Shown here: positions 15,838 to 25,055 of the stretch, piece after piece | Position numbering within the stretch: position 1 is the first letter of the stretch | Layout of the letters: the number at the start of each line of letters is the position of its first letter | DNA from: Ancylobacter radicis | Lineage (GTDB): Bacteria > Pseudomonadota > Alphaproteobacteria > Rhizobiales > Xanthobacteraceae | Assembly: GCF_018449475.1 (NCBI RefSeq) | Contig: NZ_JAHCQH010000020.1 | Coordinates: 186,001 to 250,000, forward strand | Direction of reading: 5' to 3' | DNA: 64,000 nucleotides | The notes under the pieces: generated by a model | Seen by the model: only the letters and a program-made list of their open reading frames with translations | Databases searched by the model: none | Told to the model about the DNA's origin: nothing | Program-made: the position numbers and the translations under genes

Positions 15838-16812
15838 TCAGCTTCGCAGCCATCCCATGTCTGGTCCCACCGGCACGATGCCGGTCGGGTTGATGGTGAC
15901 GTGGCTCTCGTAATAATGGCGCTTGATGTGGGTGAAATCGACCGTTTCGGCGATGCCCGCGCGGCGGTAGAGGGCGCGGGTGAAACGCTTGAGGTTGGGG
16001 TAATCGGCGATCCGCCTCATGTTGCACTTGAAGTGACCGACATAGACCGGATCGAAGCGGATCAGCGTGGTGAAGAGGCGGATATCGGCTTCGGTCAGCG
16101 CCTCGCCCATCAGCCAAGAGCGGCCCTCAAGGCGCGCTTCCAGCTCGTCCAGCATCGCGAACAGGGCGGTGACGGCCTCCTCATAGGCCTCCTGCGTGGT
16201 GGCGAAGCCCGCCTTGTAGACGCCGTTATTGACCGCGTCATAGACGCGGGCGTTGAGCGCGTCGATCTCGCCGGCGAGCGCGGCCGGGTAATAATCGTGC
16301 CGGTCGTCGGTCAGCGCCGCGAAGGCGCTGTTGAACATGCGGATGATCTCGGCCGATTCATTGTTGACGATGGTGCCGCGTTTGCGGTCCCACAGCACCG
16401 GCACGGTGACGCGGCCGGAATAGGCGGGGTCGGCGGCGAGATAGACCTCATAGAGCCGCTTGGCGCCGAGCACGGGATCATTGGTGGCGCCGTCGGTGCG
16501 CCGGTTCGCCTGGTCGGCGAAGACCCAGCCCTCCGTGCCCATGAAGGGATCGACCACGGAGACCGAGACGACGCTCTCCAGCGTCTTCAGCGCGCGCATG
16601 ATGAGGGTGCGGTGCGCCCAGGGGCAGGCGAGCGAGACATAGAGGTGATAGCGGCCGGCCTCGGCAGGAAAGCCGCCCTCGCCGGAAGGGCCGGGCGCGC
16701 CGTCCGGGGTGATCCAGTTGCGGAAGCGCGTGGTGGTGCGCACGAAGCGCCCGCCCGTGCTCTTGGTGTCGTACCATTTATCGACCCATTGGCCGTCGAC
16801 CAGCAGTCCCAT
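15838..16812 (-). CDS. Glutathionyl-hydroquinone reductase (Xi-class GST, YqjG-like)
   Basis: A protein of 324 residues with catalytic Cys63 in LACPWAHRT, the CPWA motif of glutathionyl-hydroquinone reductases. These enzymes reduce glutathionyl-(hydro)quinones with GSH. The N-terminal GQWVDKW and the thioredoxin-fold cis-Pro region VPVLWD, followed by ESAEIIRMFN, are typical, as is the C-terminal helical domain (LMGEALTEADIRLFTTLIRFDPVY). It lies upstream of the OprB gene on the same strand with a 94-base gap, so co-transcription is possible. Confidence 0.92.
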   Translation of the reverse strand: MGLLVDGQWVDKWYDTKSTGGRFVRTTTRFRNWITPDGAPGPSGEGGFPAEAGRYHLYVSLACPWAHRTLIMRALKTLESVVSVSVVDPFMGTEGWVFADQANRRTDGATNDPVLGAKRLYEVYLAADPAYSGRVTVPVLWDRKRGTIVNNESAEIIRMFNSAFAALTDDRHDYYPAALAGEIDALNARVYDAVNNGVYKAGFATTQEAYEEAVTALFAMLDELEARLEGRSWLMGEALTEADIRLFTTLIRFDPVYVGHFKCNMRRIADYPNLKRFTRALYRRAGIAETVDFTHIKRHYYESHVTINPTGIVPVGPDMGWLRS

Positions 16813-16907
16813 CGCGTCCTCCCTGTTGCGGCAAAGGTAGCGCGCGGGGCGGGCGGGGATAGAGGCAATCGCCTGCGCGGGCGCGGGGACGCCTTTGCAT
16901 GCCTGCC

Positions 16908-17426
16908 TCAGCCGGGCGGCAGGCGCTTGTAATAGAGCCGCGTGCCGGTGAGCCCGCCATGCGGCTTCAGCGCGAAATCGGGGATCTCGCCGCAGAACAC
17001 GAAACCCTGCTTCTCATAGAGCCCGCCCGCGCCCTCCTCGCTCGCCGTGTCCAGCACCAGCATCGTGCGGCCCTGTGCGCGGGCGAGGCGCTCGGCCTCG
17101 ATGAGCAGCGCCCGGGCGATGCCGCGCCCGCGATGGGCGGTGGCGGTCATCATCTTGGCGATCTCGGCGCGGTGCGGCTGGTTCTCCGGCAAAGCGAGCA
17201 CGAGGGTGACGGTGCCGACCAGCGCCTCGCCGTCGAGCGCGCCGAGAATGACCCGCTCGCCACGCCCGGCGCTGGCCAGCGCGGCCTTCCAGAAGGAGAG
17301 GGCGCGCTCCTTCGCCAGCGGATGCATGAAACTGACCGAGCCGCCGCTCGCCACCGTCTCCACCAGCAGATGGACCAGGGCGGGCGCGTCGGACTCAACA
17401 AGCGGACGGATGAGCGGATCGGGCAT
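16908..17426 (-). CDS. GNAT-family N-acetyltransferase
   Basis: The product has 172 residues with a GNAT acetyl-CoA-binding motif (MMTATAHRGRGIARALL) after the strand VGTVTLVL, then LYEKQGFVFCGEIPDF. The N-terminal IRPLVESDAPALVHLL is the usual first strand and helix. The substrate cannot be inferred from sequence or context. It is divergent from a second acetyltransferase gene. Confidence 0.85.
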   Translation of the reverse strand: MPDPLIRPLVESDAPALVHLLVETVASGGSVSFMHPLAKERALSFWKAALASAGRGERVILGALDGEALVGTVTLVLALPENQPHRAEIAKMMTATAHRGRGIARALLIEAERLARAQGRTMLVLDTASEEGAGGLYEKQGFVFCGEIPDFALKPHGGLTGTRLYYKRLPPG

Positions 17427-17790
17427 GGGGGAGCGCGCCGGGAAGGGATGCCCGCCTTTGTGTCAGTTCGCCCCGCGGGCGGCAAGGTGGGGCAGGGCCG
17501 GTGGAACGGCTGGTGGGAGGCTTGCCGGTGGGTTGCGCGGGTCGGCCTTGCCGCGTCACCGCGAACCTTTGCCGCTTCACCTGACGCCGCCGCTGTGCTA
17601 TCCGGCGCGCTTCATGAGGACAGCCATGCACCGGATGCCGGCCCAGCGACGACGAGACGAGCGGACCCGCCGCGCCTGTGCGCGCGCGCCCCGTTTCGTT
17701 TGCGCCCACCGCCGGCCGTGAGACACGCCTCGTGATCCACCTGCGCCGCGCTCGGGCGAGCCTGCCGATTTCCGCGTGCCGAGTGGCCCC
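17427..17790. other. Intergenic region between two divergent GNAT genes
   Basis: No convincing gene is seen. Open frames here, such as one covering 17047-17721 on the plus strand, are arginine- and alanine-rich shadows of the acetyltransferase on the other strand. The region must hold two divergent promoters, but no clear operator, terminator or repeat was recognised. Confidence 0.4.
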
Positions 17791-18333
17791 ATGACCGAAC
17801 TTTCCGTGACGCTGTTTCCCGAGAACCCCGCCGACGATGCCGCCATCGAGCGGCTGGTGGCCCGCACCTTCGGCCCCGGCCGCTTCGCGCGCACCGCCTA
17901 TCGGCTGCGCGAGGGCAACCCGCACCGGCGCGATCTGTCCTTCACCGCCTATATCGGCACCATGCTGGTCGGCTCGGTGCGGCTCACCCCGATCCTGATC
18001 GGCGAGGTGCCGGCGCTGCTGCTCGGCCCGCTCACCGTCGAGCCGCCCTTCCGCTCGCACGGCATCGGCCGGCGGCTGGTGGAGAAGGCGCTGGAGGTCG
18101 CGCGTGGCGAGGCGCACGGGCCCGGCGCGGCGCGGCTCGTGCTGCTGGTCGGCGACGAGCCCTATTACGGGCGGATGGGCTTCAAGCGCGTGCCGCGCGG
18201 TCAGGTGAGCCTGCCCGGCCCGGTCGACCCGGCGCGCGTGCTGGTGTGCCCGCTGGACGAGACGCCGCTGGAGGCCGTGCGCGGCCCGGTGCGCAAGGGG
18301 TTTTCGGCCGGGACCGAGCGCGCCTCGGCGTAA
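17791..18333 (+). CDS. GNAT-family N-acetyltransferase (YhbS-like)
   Basis: A protein of 180 residues starting MTELSVTLFPENPADDAAIE. The acetyl-CoA loop is PPFRSHGIGRRLVEKAL, preceded by LLGPLTVEP and followed by the YhbS-type VLLVGDEPYYGRMGFK. These are COG3153-type acetyltransferases of unknown substrate. An upstream in-frame GTG at 17776 would add five residues. Confidence 0.87.
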   Translation: MTELSVTLFPENPADDAAIERLVARTFGPGRFARTAYRLREGNPHRRDLSFTAYIGTMLVGSVRLTPILIGEVPALLLGPLTVEPPFRSHGIGRRLVEKALEVARGEAHGPGAARLVLLVGDEPYYGRMGFKRVPRGQVSLPGPVDPARVLVCPLDETPLEAVRGPVRKGFSAGTERASA

Positions 18334-18377
18334 ACAGGCGGCCGGTCAACCGGCCCGGAGATCAGGGGAGACAGCCG

Positions 18378-18620
18378 ATGGATGAGGCGCGCAGGGCGGT
18401 GGCCGCCATGCATGTGGACGATCTGAAGACCATTCTCGGCCGCATGGCGCCGGGGATGCAGCTCACCGTCCCCGATGACTGGCTGGACCGTCGCATGGAG
18501 GGCACCCGCGCCAGCCGCGCCGCGCTGATCGCCGACATCGCCCGGCAATATTGCTGCATCCTGCGCCCGAACATCAGCTCGCACACCTTCGAGAAGCAGG
18601 AAGTGCCCTATACGGGGTGA
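18378..18620 (+). CDS. Small conserved-looking hypothetical protein
   Basis: An 80-residue protein I cannot name. The ATG at 18378 has a strong ribosome site (AGGGGAG) and lies 44 bases after the acetyltransferase gene, so the two may be co-transcribed. The protein has a helical N-terminus (ARRAVAAMHVDDLKTILGRM), a middle WLDRRMEG, and a C-terminal IARQYCCILRPNISSHTF containing two adjacent cysteines. No signal peptide or membrane segment is visible. The longer open frame upstream reads through the acetyltransferase gene in another frame and was not used. Confidence 0.75.
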   Translation: MDEARRAVAAMHVDDLKTILGRMAPGMQLTVPDDWLDRRMEGTRASRAALIADIARQYCCILRPNISSHTFEKQEVPYTG

Positions 18621-18649
18621 GTGGCGGGCGCTTTCCGCGCCCGCCCGAT

Positions 18650-20722
18650 CTAGCGGCCCTCCCGCGCCCAGGCGGCGGCGACGCCGGCCAGCAGGATCAG
18701 CAGGCCCGAGAGCCCGGCAAAGAGCGGGAAAAGGCCGAGCCCGCGCACCACGCTCACATCCCGCATGGCGAGGCCCATCCAGTCCTCCCCGGCGAAACGC
18801 TCGCCCGAGCGCACGGCGATGACGCGCGGCACGCCGCCGGCAAGGTCCGCCATGCGCCAGATGCCGCCGCCGGTCGCCTCGATGGTCGGGCGCAGCGTGT
18901 CGGTCGTCGAAGTCACTTCGGCGAATTCGCGCGGGTTGAGCGGGCCGACATTGACCAGCGCCGTATAGGTACCGTCATTGGCCCGCCACAGGCCGAGCGT
19001 GTCGGCCGGGAAAGTGGCGCGGAACAGGCCGGGCTCGGCGCTTGTGAGCGTGAGACTGCGGGTGGCGCCGGTCGGCGTGGTGATGGTGACGGGCGGGGCG
19101 GCGTCGCCCATGGTCTGGCGCTCGACCACGATGTCGCCGCCGCGCGCGACCATGCGCAGCCGCTCCTCCTCAAGGTCCGGCTCCTTCATCAGCCAGTGCG
19201 AGAGGCGGCGCAAGAGGTCGATATAGGGACCGCCGCCTTCGAAGCCGCGCGCCCACAGCCAGAAATGATCGGACAGCAGCAGCGCCACGCGGCCCTCGCC
19301 GACCCGGTCGAGCAGCACGATCGGCTTGCCGTCCGGCCCGTCCATCACGCTGGTGCCGCGCGCGCGGTCGGTGTCGATGACGCGGAAGAAGCGGGCCCAG
19401 TTCGGCGGTTCGCTCTGCGAGCCGGGCAGGGCGCGGGTCACCGGGTGGCGCTGGCCGGCATCGGTGAGCTTGGGGCGATAGGGCGCCTCGCTCATCCCGC
19501 CGGTCGGGGCGGCCGGCAGGATGGCCTCCAGCGGCGTGTTGTAGACCGAGCCGTCGGAGACATAATCGGTGCCGGCGGCGACCAGCAGCGCGCCGCCTTC
19601 CTCCACATAGCGCACGATATTGTCGAAATAGATCATCGGCAGCACGCCCTGCTGGGCGTAGCGGTCGAAGATGATCAGGTCGAAATCCTTGATCTTCTGC
19701 TGGAACAGCTCGCGCGTCGGGAAGGCGATGAGCGACAGCTCGTTGATCGGCGTGCCGTCCTGCTTCTCCGGCGGGCGCAGGATGGTGAAGTGCACGAGGT
19801 CCACATTGGCGTCGGACTTCAGCAGGTTGCGCCAGGTGCGCTCGCCGACATGGGGTTCGCCGGAGACCAGCAGCACGCGCAGCTTGTCGCGCACGCCGTC
19901 GATCGAGACGGCGGCGCGGTTGTTCACCGGGGTGAGTTCGCCCTCCAGCGCGGCGGCCTCGATCTCGACGATGTTGGCCCCGGCATGGGTGATCTCGACA
20001 TCGACCTCGGCCGGCTGGCCGGCGGTGACGATGGGGCGGGCCACCACCTCGCCGTCGCGGCGCACGGTGACGCCGACGCGGGCGCCGGCCGGGGCGCCCT
20101 CATCCTCGACACGGTAGCCGATGGTCTGGCTCTGGCCGACAATGCCGAAGCGCGGCGTGGAGGTCAGCGCCACGCGCCGGTCGCGCTCGCCCGCCTGGCC
20201 GGAGACGATGGCATGGACCGGCGCGCGGAAGCCGAGCGCGGCGATGGTGGCGGGGATGTCGTGCACCCGCCCGTCCGTGAGGAAGATGGCGCCGGCCACC
20301 CGCTCGGGCGGCACATCGGCGAGGCCGGCGGAGAGGGCGGTGAACAGGCGCGTGCCATCCACCTCGCCGGCACCGCCACCGGCGTCGATGAAGCGCACCT
20401 CGGCGCCCTGTTCCTTCAGCCGGGCGAGGCGGGTTTCAAGCTCGGCGCGGGCGGCGTCGGTCATCTGCGTGCGGTCGCCGAAATCCTGGCTGGCGCTGCG
20501 GTCCACCACCACGGCGACGACGGTGGAGAGCGGCTCGCGCTCCTCGCGCGTCAGCGAGGGATTGGTGAGCGCCAGCACGGCGAGCGCGATGGCGAGCGCG
20601 CGCAGCAGCGAGCCGCGGGTGCGCGAGACGATGACGAGCAGCGCGACCAGCGCGGCGATAACGGCGGCGCCGATCAGCCAGGGCAGCGGGATCAGCGGAT
20701 CGAAGGCGAGGCCGAGATTCAT
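18650..20722 (-). CDS. Large membrane-anchored protein of the MoxR/Bat-like cluster
   Basis: A 690-residue protein with two N-terminal membrane segments (WLIGAAVIAALVALLVIV; SLLRALAIALAVLAL) and one at the C-terminus (GLFPLFAGLSGLLILLAGV). Between them lies a periplasmic region starting with a VWA-like strand and MIDAS-type DRSAS (VVAVVVDRSASQDFGD) and a later glutamine-amidotransferase-like Rossmann segment (DLIIFDRYAQQGVLPMIYFDN). This layout is known from the gene that follows DUF4159 genes in alphaproteobacteria; its biochemical role is not established. A 436-base gap with repeats separates it from the DUF4159 gene upstream. Confidence 0.82.
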   Translation of the reverse strand: MNLGLAFDPLIPLPWLIGAAVIAALVALLVIVSRTRGSLLRALAIALAVLALTNPSLTREEREPLSTVVAVVVDRSASQDFGDRTQMTDAARAELETRLARLKEQGAEVRFIDAGGGAGEVDGTRLFTALSAGLADVPPERVAGAIFLTDGRVHDIPATIAALGFRAPVHAIVSGQAGERDRRVALTSTPRFGIVGQSQTIGYRVEDEGAPAGARVGVTVRRDGEVVARPIVTAGQPAEVDVEITHAGANIVEIEAAALEGELTPVNNRAAVSIDGVRDKLRVLLVSGEPHVGERTWRNLLKSDANVDLVHFTILRPPEKQDGTPINELSLIAFPTRELFQQKIKDFDLIIFDRYAQQGVLPMIYFDNIVRYVEEGGALLVAAGTDYVSDGSVYNTPLEAILPAAPTGGMSEAPYRPKLTDAGQRHPVTRALPGSQSEPPNWARFFRVIDTDRARGTSVMDGPDGKPIVLLDRVGEGRVALLLSDHFWLWARGFEGGGPYIDLLRRLSHWLMKEPDLEEERLRMVARGGDIVVERQTMGDAAPPVTITTPTGATRSLTLTSAEPGLFRATFPADTLGLWRANDGTYTALVNVGPLNPREFAEVTSTTDTLRPTIEATGGGIWRMADLAGGVPRVIAVRSGERFAGEDWMGLAMRDVSVVRGLGLFPLFAGLSGLLILLAGVAAAWAREGR

Positions 20723-20763
20723 GCGGCGGCTCCTTCACACGTCGGGCGGGCGGCGGTTTTCAA

Positions 20764-20872
20764 TCTCTCCCCGTGGGGGAGAGGTCGGCCCGCAGGGCCG
20801 GGTGAGGGGGTCTTCACGGCTGCCGGAAGGGCGCGGCCCCTCACCCCACCCCTCTCCCCGACGGGGAGAGGG
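20764..20872. repeat. Family C palindromic repeat
   Basis: Hairpin TCTCTCCCCGTGGGGGAGAGG on the left and an inverted CCTCTCCCCGACGGGGAGAGG on the right are joined by complementary segments around GGTCGGCCCGCAGGGCCGGG and GTGAGGGG/CCCCTCAC. A related element lies inside uvrC (58482-58598). It sits in the 436-base gap inside the MoxR/DUF58/DUF4159 operon. Confidence 0.85.
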
Positions 20873-20970
20873 AGTACGGGCGTGCGGGGGATGAGGAGGC
20901 GATCCCGGCTCTGCGGCTGCGCCTCCGGCCGGGATGACGGCATTGGAGTGGCCCGTCCCGACAAATGGTT

Positions 20971-21065
20971 CGTCATGGCCGGGCGTGGCCCGGCCATCCA
21001 CGCCTTTTCCGGGTGCCGGCTCACAGCCAAGTCGTGGATGCCCGGATCAAGTCCGGGCATGACGG
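20971..21065. repeat. Family A palindromic repeat in the MoxR operon gap
   Basis: The left half-site is CGTCATGGCCGGGCGTGGCCCGGCCATCCACG, shown here by its ends CGTCATGG and CATCCACG. The right half-site contains ATGCCCGGATCAAGTCCGGGCAT-type pairing, ending ATGACGG. Together with the family C copy and a smaller GC palindrome at about 20903-20940, it fills the gap 20723-21158, where no gene is seen. Confidence 0.88.
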
Positions 21066-21158
21066 TGTTCGTGGTTGCCGCGTTCATGGTGACGCCGCTC
21101 GGCGTGACGGCGTTCACCCAAACAGCGTTCGTGCCCGCATGCCCGTGCAACATCTTCC

Positions 21159-24035
21159 TCACTGCCCCAACCTTTCCAGCAGCGCGGGCACATGCACCTG
21201 GTCGGCCTTGTAGTTGCCGGTGAGCACATACATCACGAGGTTGGCGCCGGCGCGGTAGGCGAGTTCGCGCTGGCGCGGGCTGGTGCCGGACATGGGCAGC
21301 AGCGGGCGCCCGTCCGTGCCCACGGCCCAGGCGCCGGCGAGGTCGTTGGAGGTGATGACCACCGGCGAGACGCCGTCGCCGGCGCGGGCCGGGCGCTCCT
21401 CGTCGTCATTGGTGGCCGGCAGGGCCTCCACCCAGGTCGCCCCGCCGGTGAAGCGGCCAGGGAAATCGCGCAGCAGATAGAACGCCTTGGTCAGCACATG
21501 GTCGCGCGGCACCGGCTCCAGCTCGGGAATGTCGAGCCCGGCAAGAATGGCGCGCAGCGTGTCATTGGCCGGCGAGCCGGCGCCGTTCGAGCCGGGCAGC
21601 ACGGTCTCGGCGTCGCGCGTGTCGAACACGATGGTGCCGCCCTGCTTCATGAAGGCGTCGATGCGGGCCAGCGTCGCCGGGGTGGGGCGCGGCGCGCCGG
21701 GTACGATCGGCCAGTAGATCAGCGGGAAGAAGGACAGCTCGTCGCGGGAGAGATCGACGCCCATCGGGTCGCCGGCCTCCAGCGCGGTGCGCTCGCCGAG
21801 GAAATCGGTGAGCCCCTTGAGCCCGGCACGGCTGATCTCGTCGGTGGTGGCGTCGCCGGTGATGACATAGGCAAGCCGCGTGGCGTTGGTGGCCTGCACC
21901 GCGAAGTCGAGTTCGGCCGGGGTCATCGGCGTGTCCGCGCGGGGGGCGGGCGTCGCGGCCGGGGCGGCGGGCGCCGTCTGCGCGCGGGCCTCGCCCAGCG
22001 GGGCGGCAGCGAGCAGGGCGGCGAGGGCGAGCACGGCGCTGGTGGCGGCGCGGCGCGTGGTGAGGCGCGCGAAGCCGCCGGCCAGCAGGAAGACGATCAT
22101 GGCATCGACCAGCAGGAGGGTGAGGAGGGCGAGGAGCAGCGGCGCCCGCAGATCGCGCGGGGTGGCGTCGCGATAGGGTTCGAGCCGGCCGAGCGCGCTG
22201 AGGTCGAGCGCCACCAGACGGTCGCGCGGCAGCAGCGCGTTGACCGCGACCAGCCCTTCCGGCGGGCCGTAGAAGCCCGGCGGGTGATCGGCGCTGGCGC
22301 GGCCATTGAAGCCGAGCGGAATGGCCTTGGCGGTCGGCGTCACCGGGCGGAAGGCGCCGAAGCCGTCCAGCAGGCGGCTCGGCGGCACGGTCTCGCCGGA
22401 CAGCACAGTGCCGGCGGTGCCATCCGCCGCGGCTTCCGTCGCGCTCGACCCGCCGAGCGCGACGACCCGGCGGAGCATGTCGACGAAGGCGCCGGAGAGC
22501 GGCAGGTTCGACCAGGAGGTGTCGGCGGTGACGTGGAACAGCACCAGCGTGCCGGCGCCGCGCCGCTCGCCGGTGACCAGCGGCGTGCCGTCGGTCAGCG
22601 TCGCCCAGGTGCGCGAGCCGAGCAGGCCGTCGGGTTCGGCCAGAACCTGGCGCTGCACGCTCACATCATCGGGCACGGGAACGTCACGGAACGGGCTTTC
22701 GGGCGTGAAACTGCCCAGCGTCTGCGGCTGTTCCCAGGACAGCGAGCCGCCCAGCACCCGCCCGCCACGGCGCAGCGTGACCGGGACGAGATCGTCCGAG
22801 CCATTGGCAAGGCGCGGGCCGGCGAAGCGGATCAGCACGCCGCCGCCCTCGATCCAGCGGGCGAGCCGGTCATGGGTCTCGGGCGGCAGGGTGCCGATGT
22901 CGGAGAGGATGATGACCGGCAGCTTGTCGTTGATGAAGCGGTCCACCGCCTCGCTGGTGCCGGCGCCCTCGGCGGTGCGCACATCGGCGAACGGGGCGAG
23001 CGCGCGGGACAGGTAATAGGAGGGCGCGAGCAAAGGCTGGCGCTGGTCGGCATTGGCGCCGGAGACGAGGCCGACAGCGCGTCGGCGCCAACGCTTGTCG
23101 AGCAGTTGCACGGCGCCGGCCGAGGCTTCGTCGGCGATCTCCAGTCGGGCGACATCGTTGCGGATCTCGACCGGCAGGTCGAAGCGCGCCTCGGTCTCGC
23201 GGGCGCCGGGCTCGAAGGCGAAAGGCGCCTCGCCGAGCCCCAGGCCGCGCATGTCCAGCGCCCGCACCGTGCCGGCGCGGGCCAGCGTGGCACGGTCGGC
23301 GCGCAGCACCTTCACGGTCAGCGCGTCGATGGCGTTGTCGGCACCGGCCAGCGCCAGCGGCTCGCGCACGCCGTCGACCAGCGTGGTGAGCGGGCGATCG
23401 CCCACGGCGGCGGCGATGTCGGCGGGTACGGCCTCGCTGCCCTCAAGGCCGACGCCGTCCGAGAGATAGATCACCGAGGCCTGCGGCGCGCCGGCCAGAG
23501 CCTTGCGCAGGCTGGCGAGCGCGGGGGCGCGGTCCGGCACGAAGGGCACGGGGGCGAGCGAGCGCAGCCGCTCGCGGGTCTCGCGCGGGGTCATGACGCG
23601 CGGCTCCAGCGGCGGCTCGCCGGTGGGAATGAGCACGATGCCGCGCCCTTCCAGATCGGCATCGGCCACCACGCCCTCGGCGCTGGCGCGGCGCGCGGCC
23701 CAGCCGGCGGCGGCGGGCCAGCCGGAATCGATCAGCAGCACGACCGGGCCGCTGGAGGCGGGGCCGGCGACCGGCGGATTCCACACCGGGCCGGCGGCGG
23801 CGATGATGATGACGGCGGCCAGCAGCAGGCGCAGCGCGGTCAGCCACCAGGGGGTGCGGGCCGGCGTCTCTTCCTTCGGTGGAATGTCGAGCAGCAGGCG
23901 CGTCGGGGCGAAGGCGATGCGGCGCGGGCGCGGTGGCACGAGGCGCAGCAGGAACCATAGCAGCGGCAGGCCGATCAGCGCGCTGAGCAGCAGCGGCGTG
24001 GTGAAGGCGAGGGGAAGGCCGAACAGACCGCTCAT
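21159..24035 (-). CDS. DUF4159 protein with N-terminal BatA-like domain
   Basis: A 958-residue membrane protein. The N-terminus has the BatA-type start (two membrane segments around LLSALIGLPLLWFLLRLVPP and ALRLLLAAVIIIAAAGP), followed by VWA-like (VVLLIDSGWPAAAGW) and Rossmann-like regions. Another membrane segment appears near residue 650 (LLLALLTLLLVDAMIVFLLAGG). The C-terminal third is the DUF4159 domain (FFPLIYWPIVPGAPRP; GGTIVFDTRDAE). It starts 10 bases after the DUF58 gene, in the order MoxR-DUF58-DUF4159-membrane protein. Such operons are linked with envelope or stress functions, but the role here is not established. Confidence 0.88.
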   Translation of the reverse strand: MSGLFGLPLAFTTPLLLSALIGLPLLWFLLRLVPPRPRRIAFAPTRLLLDIPPKEETPARTPWWLTALRLLLAAVIIIAAAGPVWNPPVAGPASSGPVVLLIDSGWPAAAGWAARRASAEGVVADADLEGRGIVLIPTGEPPLEPRVMTPRETRERLRSLAPVPFVPDRAPALASLRKALAGAPQASVIYLSDGVGLEGSEAVPADIAAAVGDRPLTTLVDGVREPLALAGADNAIDALTVKVLRADRATLARAGTVRALDMRGLGLGEAPFAFEPGARETEARFDLPVEIRNDVARLEIADEASAGAVQLLDKRWRRRAVGLVSGANADQRQPLLAPSYYLSRALAPFADVRTAEGAGTSEAVDRFINDKLPVIILSDIGTLPPETHDRLARWIEGGGVLIRFAGPRLANGSDDLVPVTLRRGGRVLGGSLSWEQPQTLGSFTPESPFRDVPVPDDVSVQRQVLAEPDGLLGSRTWATLTDGTPLVTGERRGAGTLVLFHVTADTSWSNLPLSGAFVDMLRRVVALGGSSATEAAADGTAGTVLSGETVPPSRLLDGFGAFRPVTPTAKAIPLGFNGRASADHPPGFYGPPEGLVAVNALLPRDRLVALDLSALGRLEPYRDATPRDLRAPLLLALLTLLLVDAMIVFLLAGGFARLTTRRAATSAVLALAALLAAAPLGEARAQTAPAAPAATPAPRADTPMTPAELDFAVQATNATRLAYVITGDATTDEISRAGLKGLTDFLGERTALEAGDPMGVDLSRDELSFFPLIYWPIVPGAPRPTPATLARIDAFMKQGGTIVFDTRDAETVLPGSNGAGSPANDTLRAILAGLDIPELEPVPRDHVLTKAFYLLRDFPGRFTGGATWVEALPATNDDEERPARAGDGVSPVVITSNDLAGAWAVGTDGRPLLPMSGTSPRQRELAYRAGANLVMYVLTGNYKADQVHVPALLERLGQ

Positions 24036-24045
24036 GGCGCGCTCC

Positions 24046-24987
24046 TCATGCCGGGCTTCCCGCCGGATCGGCCGGCTGGCCTTCCGGGTGGGCGGTGACG
24101 CCGAAGCTGCCGCCGCTCATGCGGGCGTGGAGCGCCAGCAGAAGCTCGCTCGCCGGGCGGTCGGTGCGGTGGATGAGGAAGCTCCAGGTCCGGCGCTCGG
24201 CCTCGCGGCGAATGATGGCGCGGTGGGTGGCGACGCGGGCGACATAATCCTCCCGCACCGTCTCGGCCCGGCCGATGGTGAGGGCGGTGCCGCTTTCCGG
24301 CTCGCGGAACTCGACGCGGCCGGAGAATGGGAAGGTCTCCTCCGCCGGATCGCAGATCTGCACGACATGGCCGTGCGCGCCGGAGGCGGAGACGCCCGCG
24401 AGGCTGGCGACCACTTCCGCCGTCGGGCTCCAGAAATCGCCCAGCAGCACCACCTCGGCCAGCGGCGAGGGCGAGAAGGCCGGCGGCAGGCTCTGCGGCA
24501 GGCTGTGCGCGTGGACCAGGGATTCTGCCATCTTCTCCACGATGTTGCGGGCGGCGGAGGGGCGCATCACGCCGGGAATGCCGACCCGCTCGCCGCCGCG
24601 CACCAGCAGCTCGGCCAGCGCGAAGGCGAGGATGAGCGCGCGGTCGCGCTTGGTCTCCCACACCAGCGGCGAGGCAAAGACCATGGAGGTCGACAGGTCC
24701 GGCCAGATCCACACCGTGTGGGCGGCTTCCCATTCGCGCTCGCGGACATACAGATGATCGTCGCGGGCCGAGCGGCGCCAGTCGACGCGGGCGGAGGGCT
24801 CGCCATCCATGAAGCGGCGGTACTGCCAGAAATTCTCGCCTGTGCCGGCGCGGCGGCGCCCGTGCAGGCCGTGATAGACGCTGGCGGCGATCTTGCGCGC
24901 CTCCAGCACCAGACGCGGCATGGCTGCGACGAGGCCCGCCGCATCCTGCGCGGCACTTCTTACGGCGGTGTCGGCGTCGAACTCCAC
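24046..24987 (-). CDS. DUF58 domain-containing protein
   Basis: The product has 313 residues from a GTG at 24987, which has GAAGGAGAG upstream; the frame is also open to a GTG at 25059 that overlaps the moxR stop. DUF58 hallmarks are present: ENFWQYRRFMDGEPSARVDWRRSARDDHLYVREREWE, given here by its key pieces YRRFMDG and DWRRSAR, followed by the VWA-like WPDLSTSMVFAS. DUF58 proteins typically pair with MoxR AAA+ ATPases, which is the case here. Confidence 0.9.
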   Translation of the reverse strand: MEFDADTAVRSAAQDAAGLVAAMPRLVLEARKIAASVYHGLHGRRRAGTGENFWQYRRFMDGEPSARVDWRRSARDDHLYVREREWEAAHTVWIWPDLSTSMVFASPLVWETKRDRALILAFALAELLVRGGERVGIPGVMRPSAARNIVEKMAESLVHAHSLPQSLPPAFSPSPLAEVVLLGDFWSPTAEVVASLAGVSASGAHGHVVQICDPAEETFPFSGRVEFREPESGTALTIGRAETVREDYVARVATHRAIIRREAERRTWSFLIHRTDRPASELLLALHARMSGGSFGVTAHPEGQPADPAGSPA

Positions 24988-25055
24988 GCGCTCAACTCTC
25001 CTTCGCCCGGCTTGCGGGCGGAAATGACGCGGGGCGGCCGCCGCCCCGCTTGGCC

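Noticed and set aside
18551..24000. Very long plus-strand open frames (about 890 and 922 codons) opposite the minus-strand membrane protein genes
   Set aside because: They are antisense shadows in GC-rich DNA: composition is Arg/Gly/Ala/His-rich, with no domain, and the minus-strand frames carry clear membrane segments and domains.
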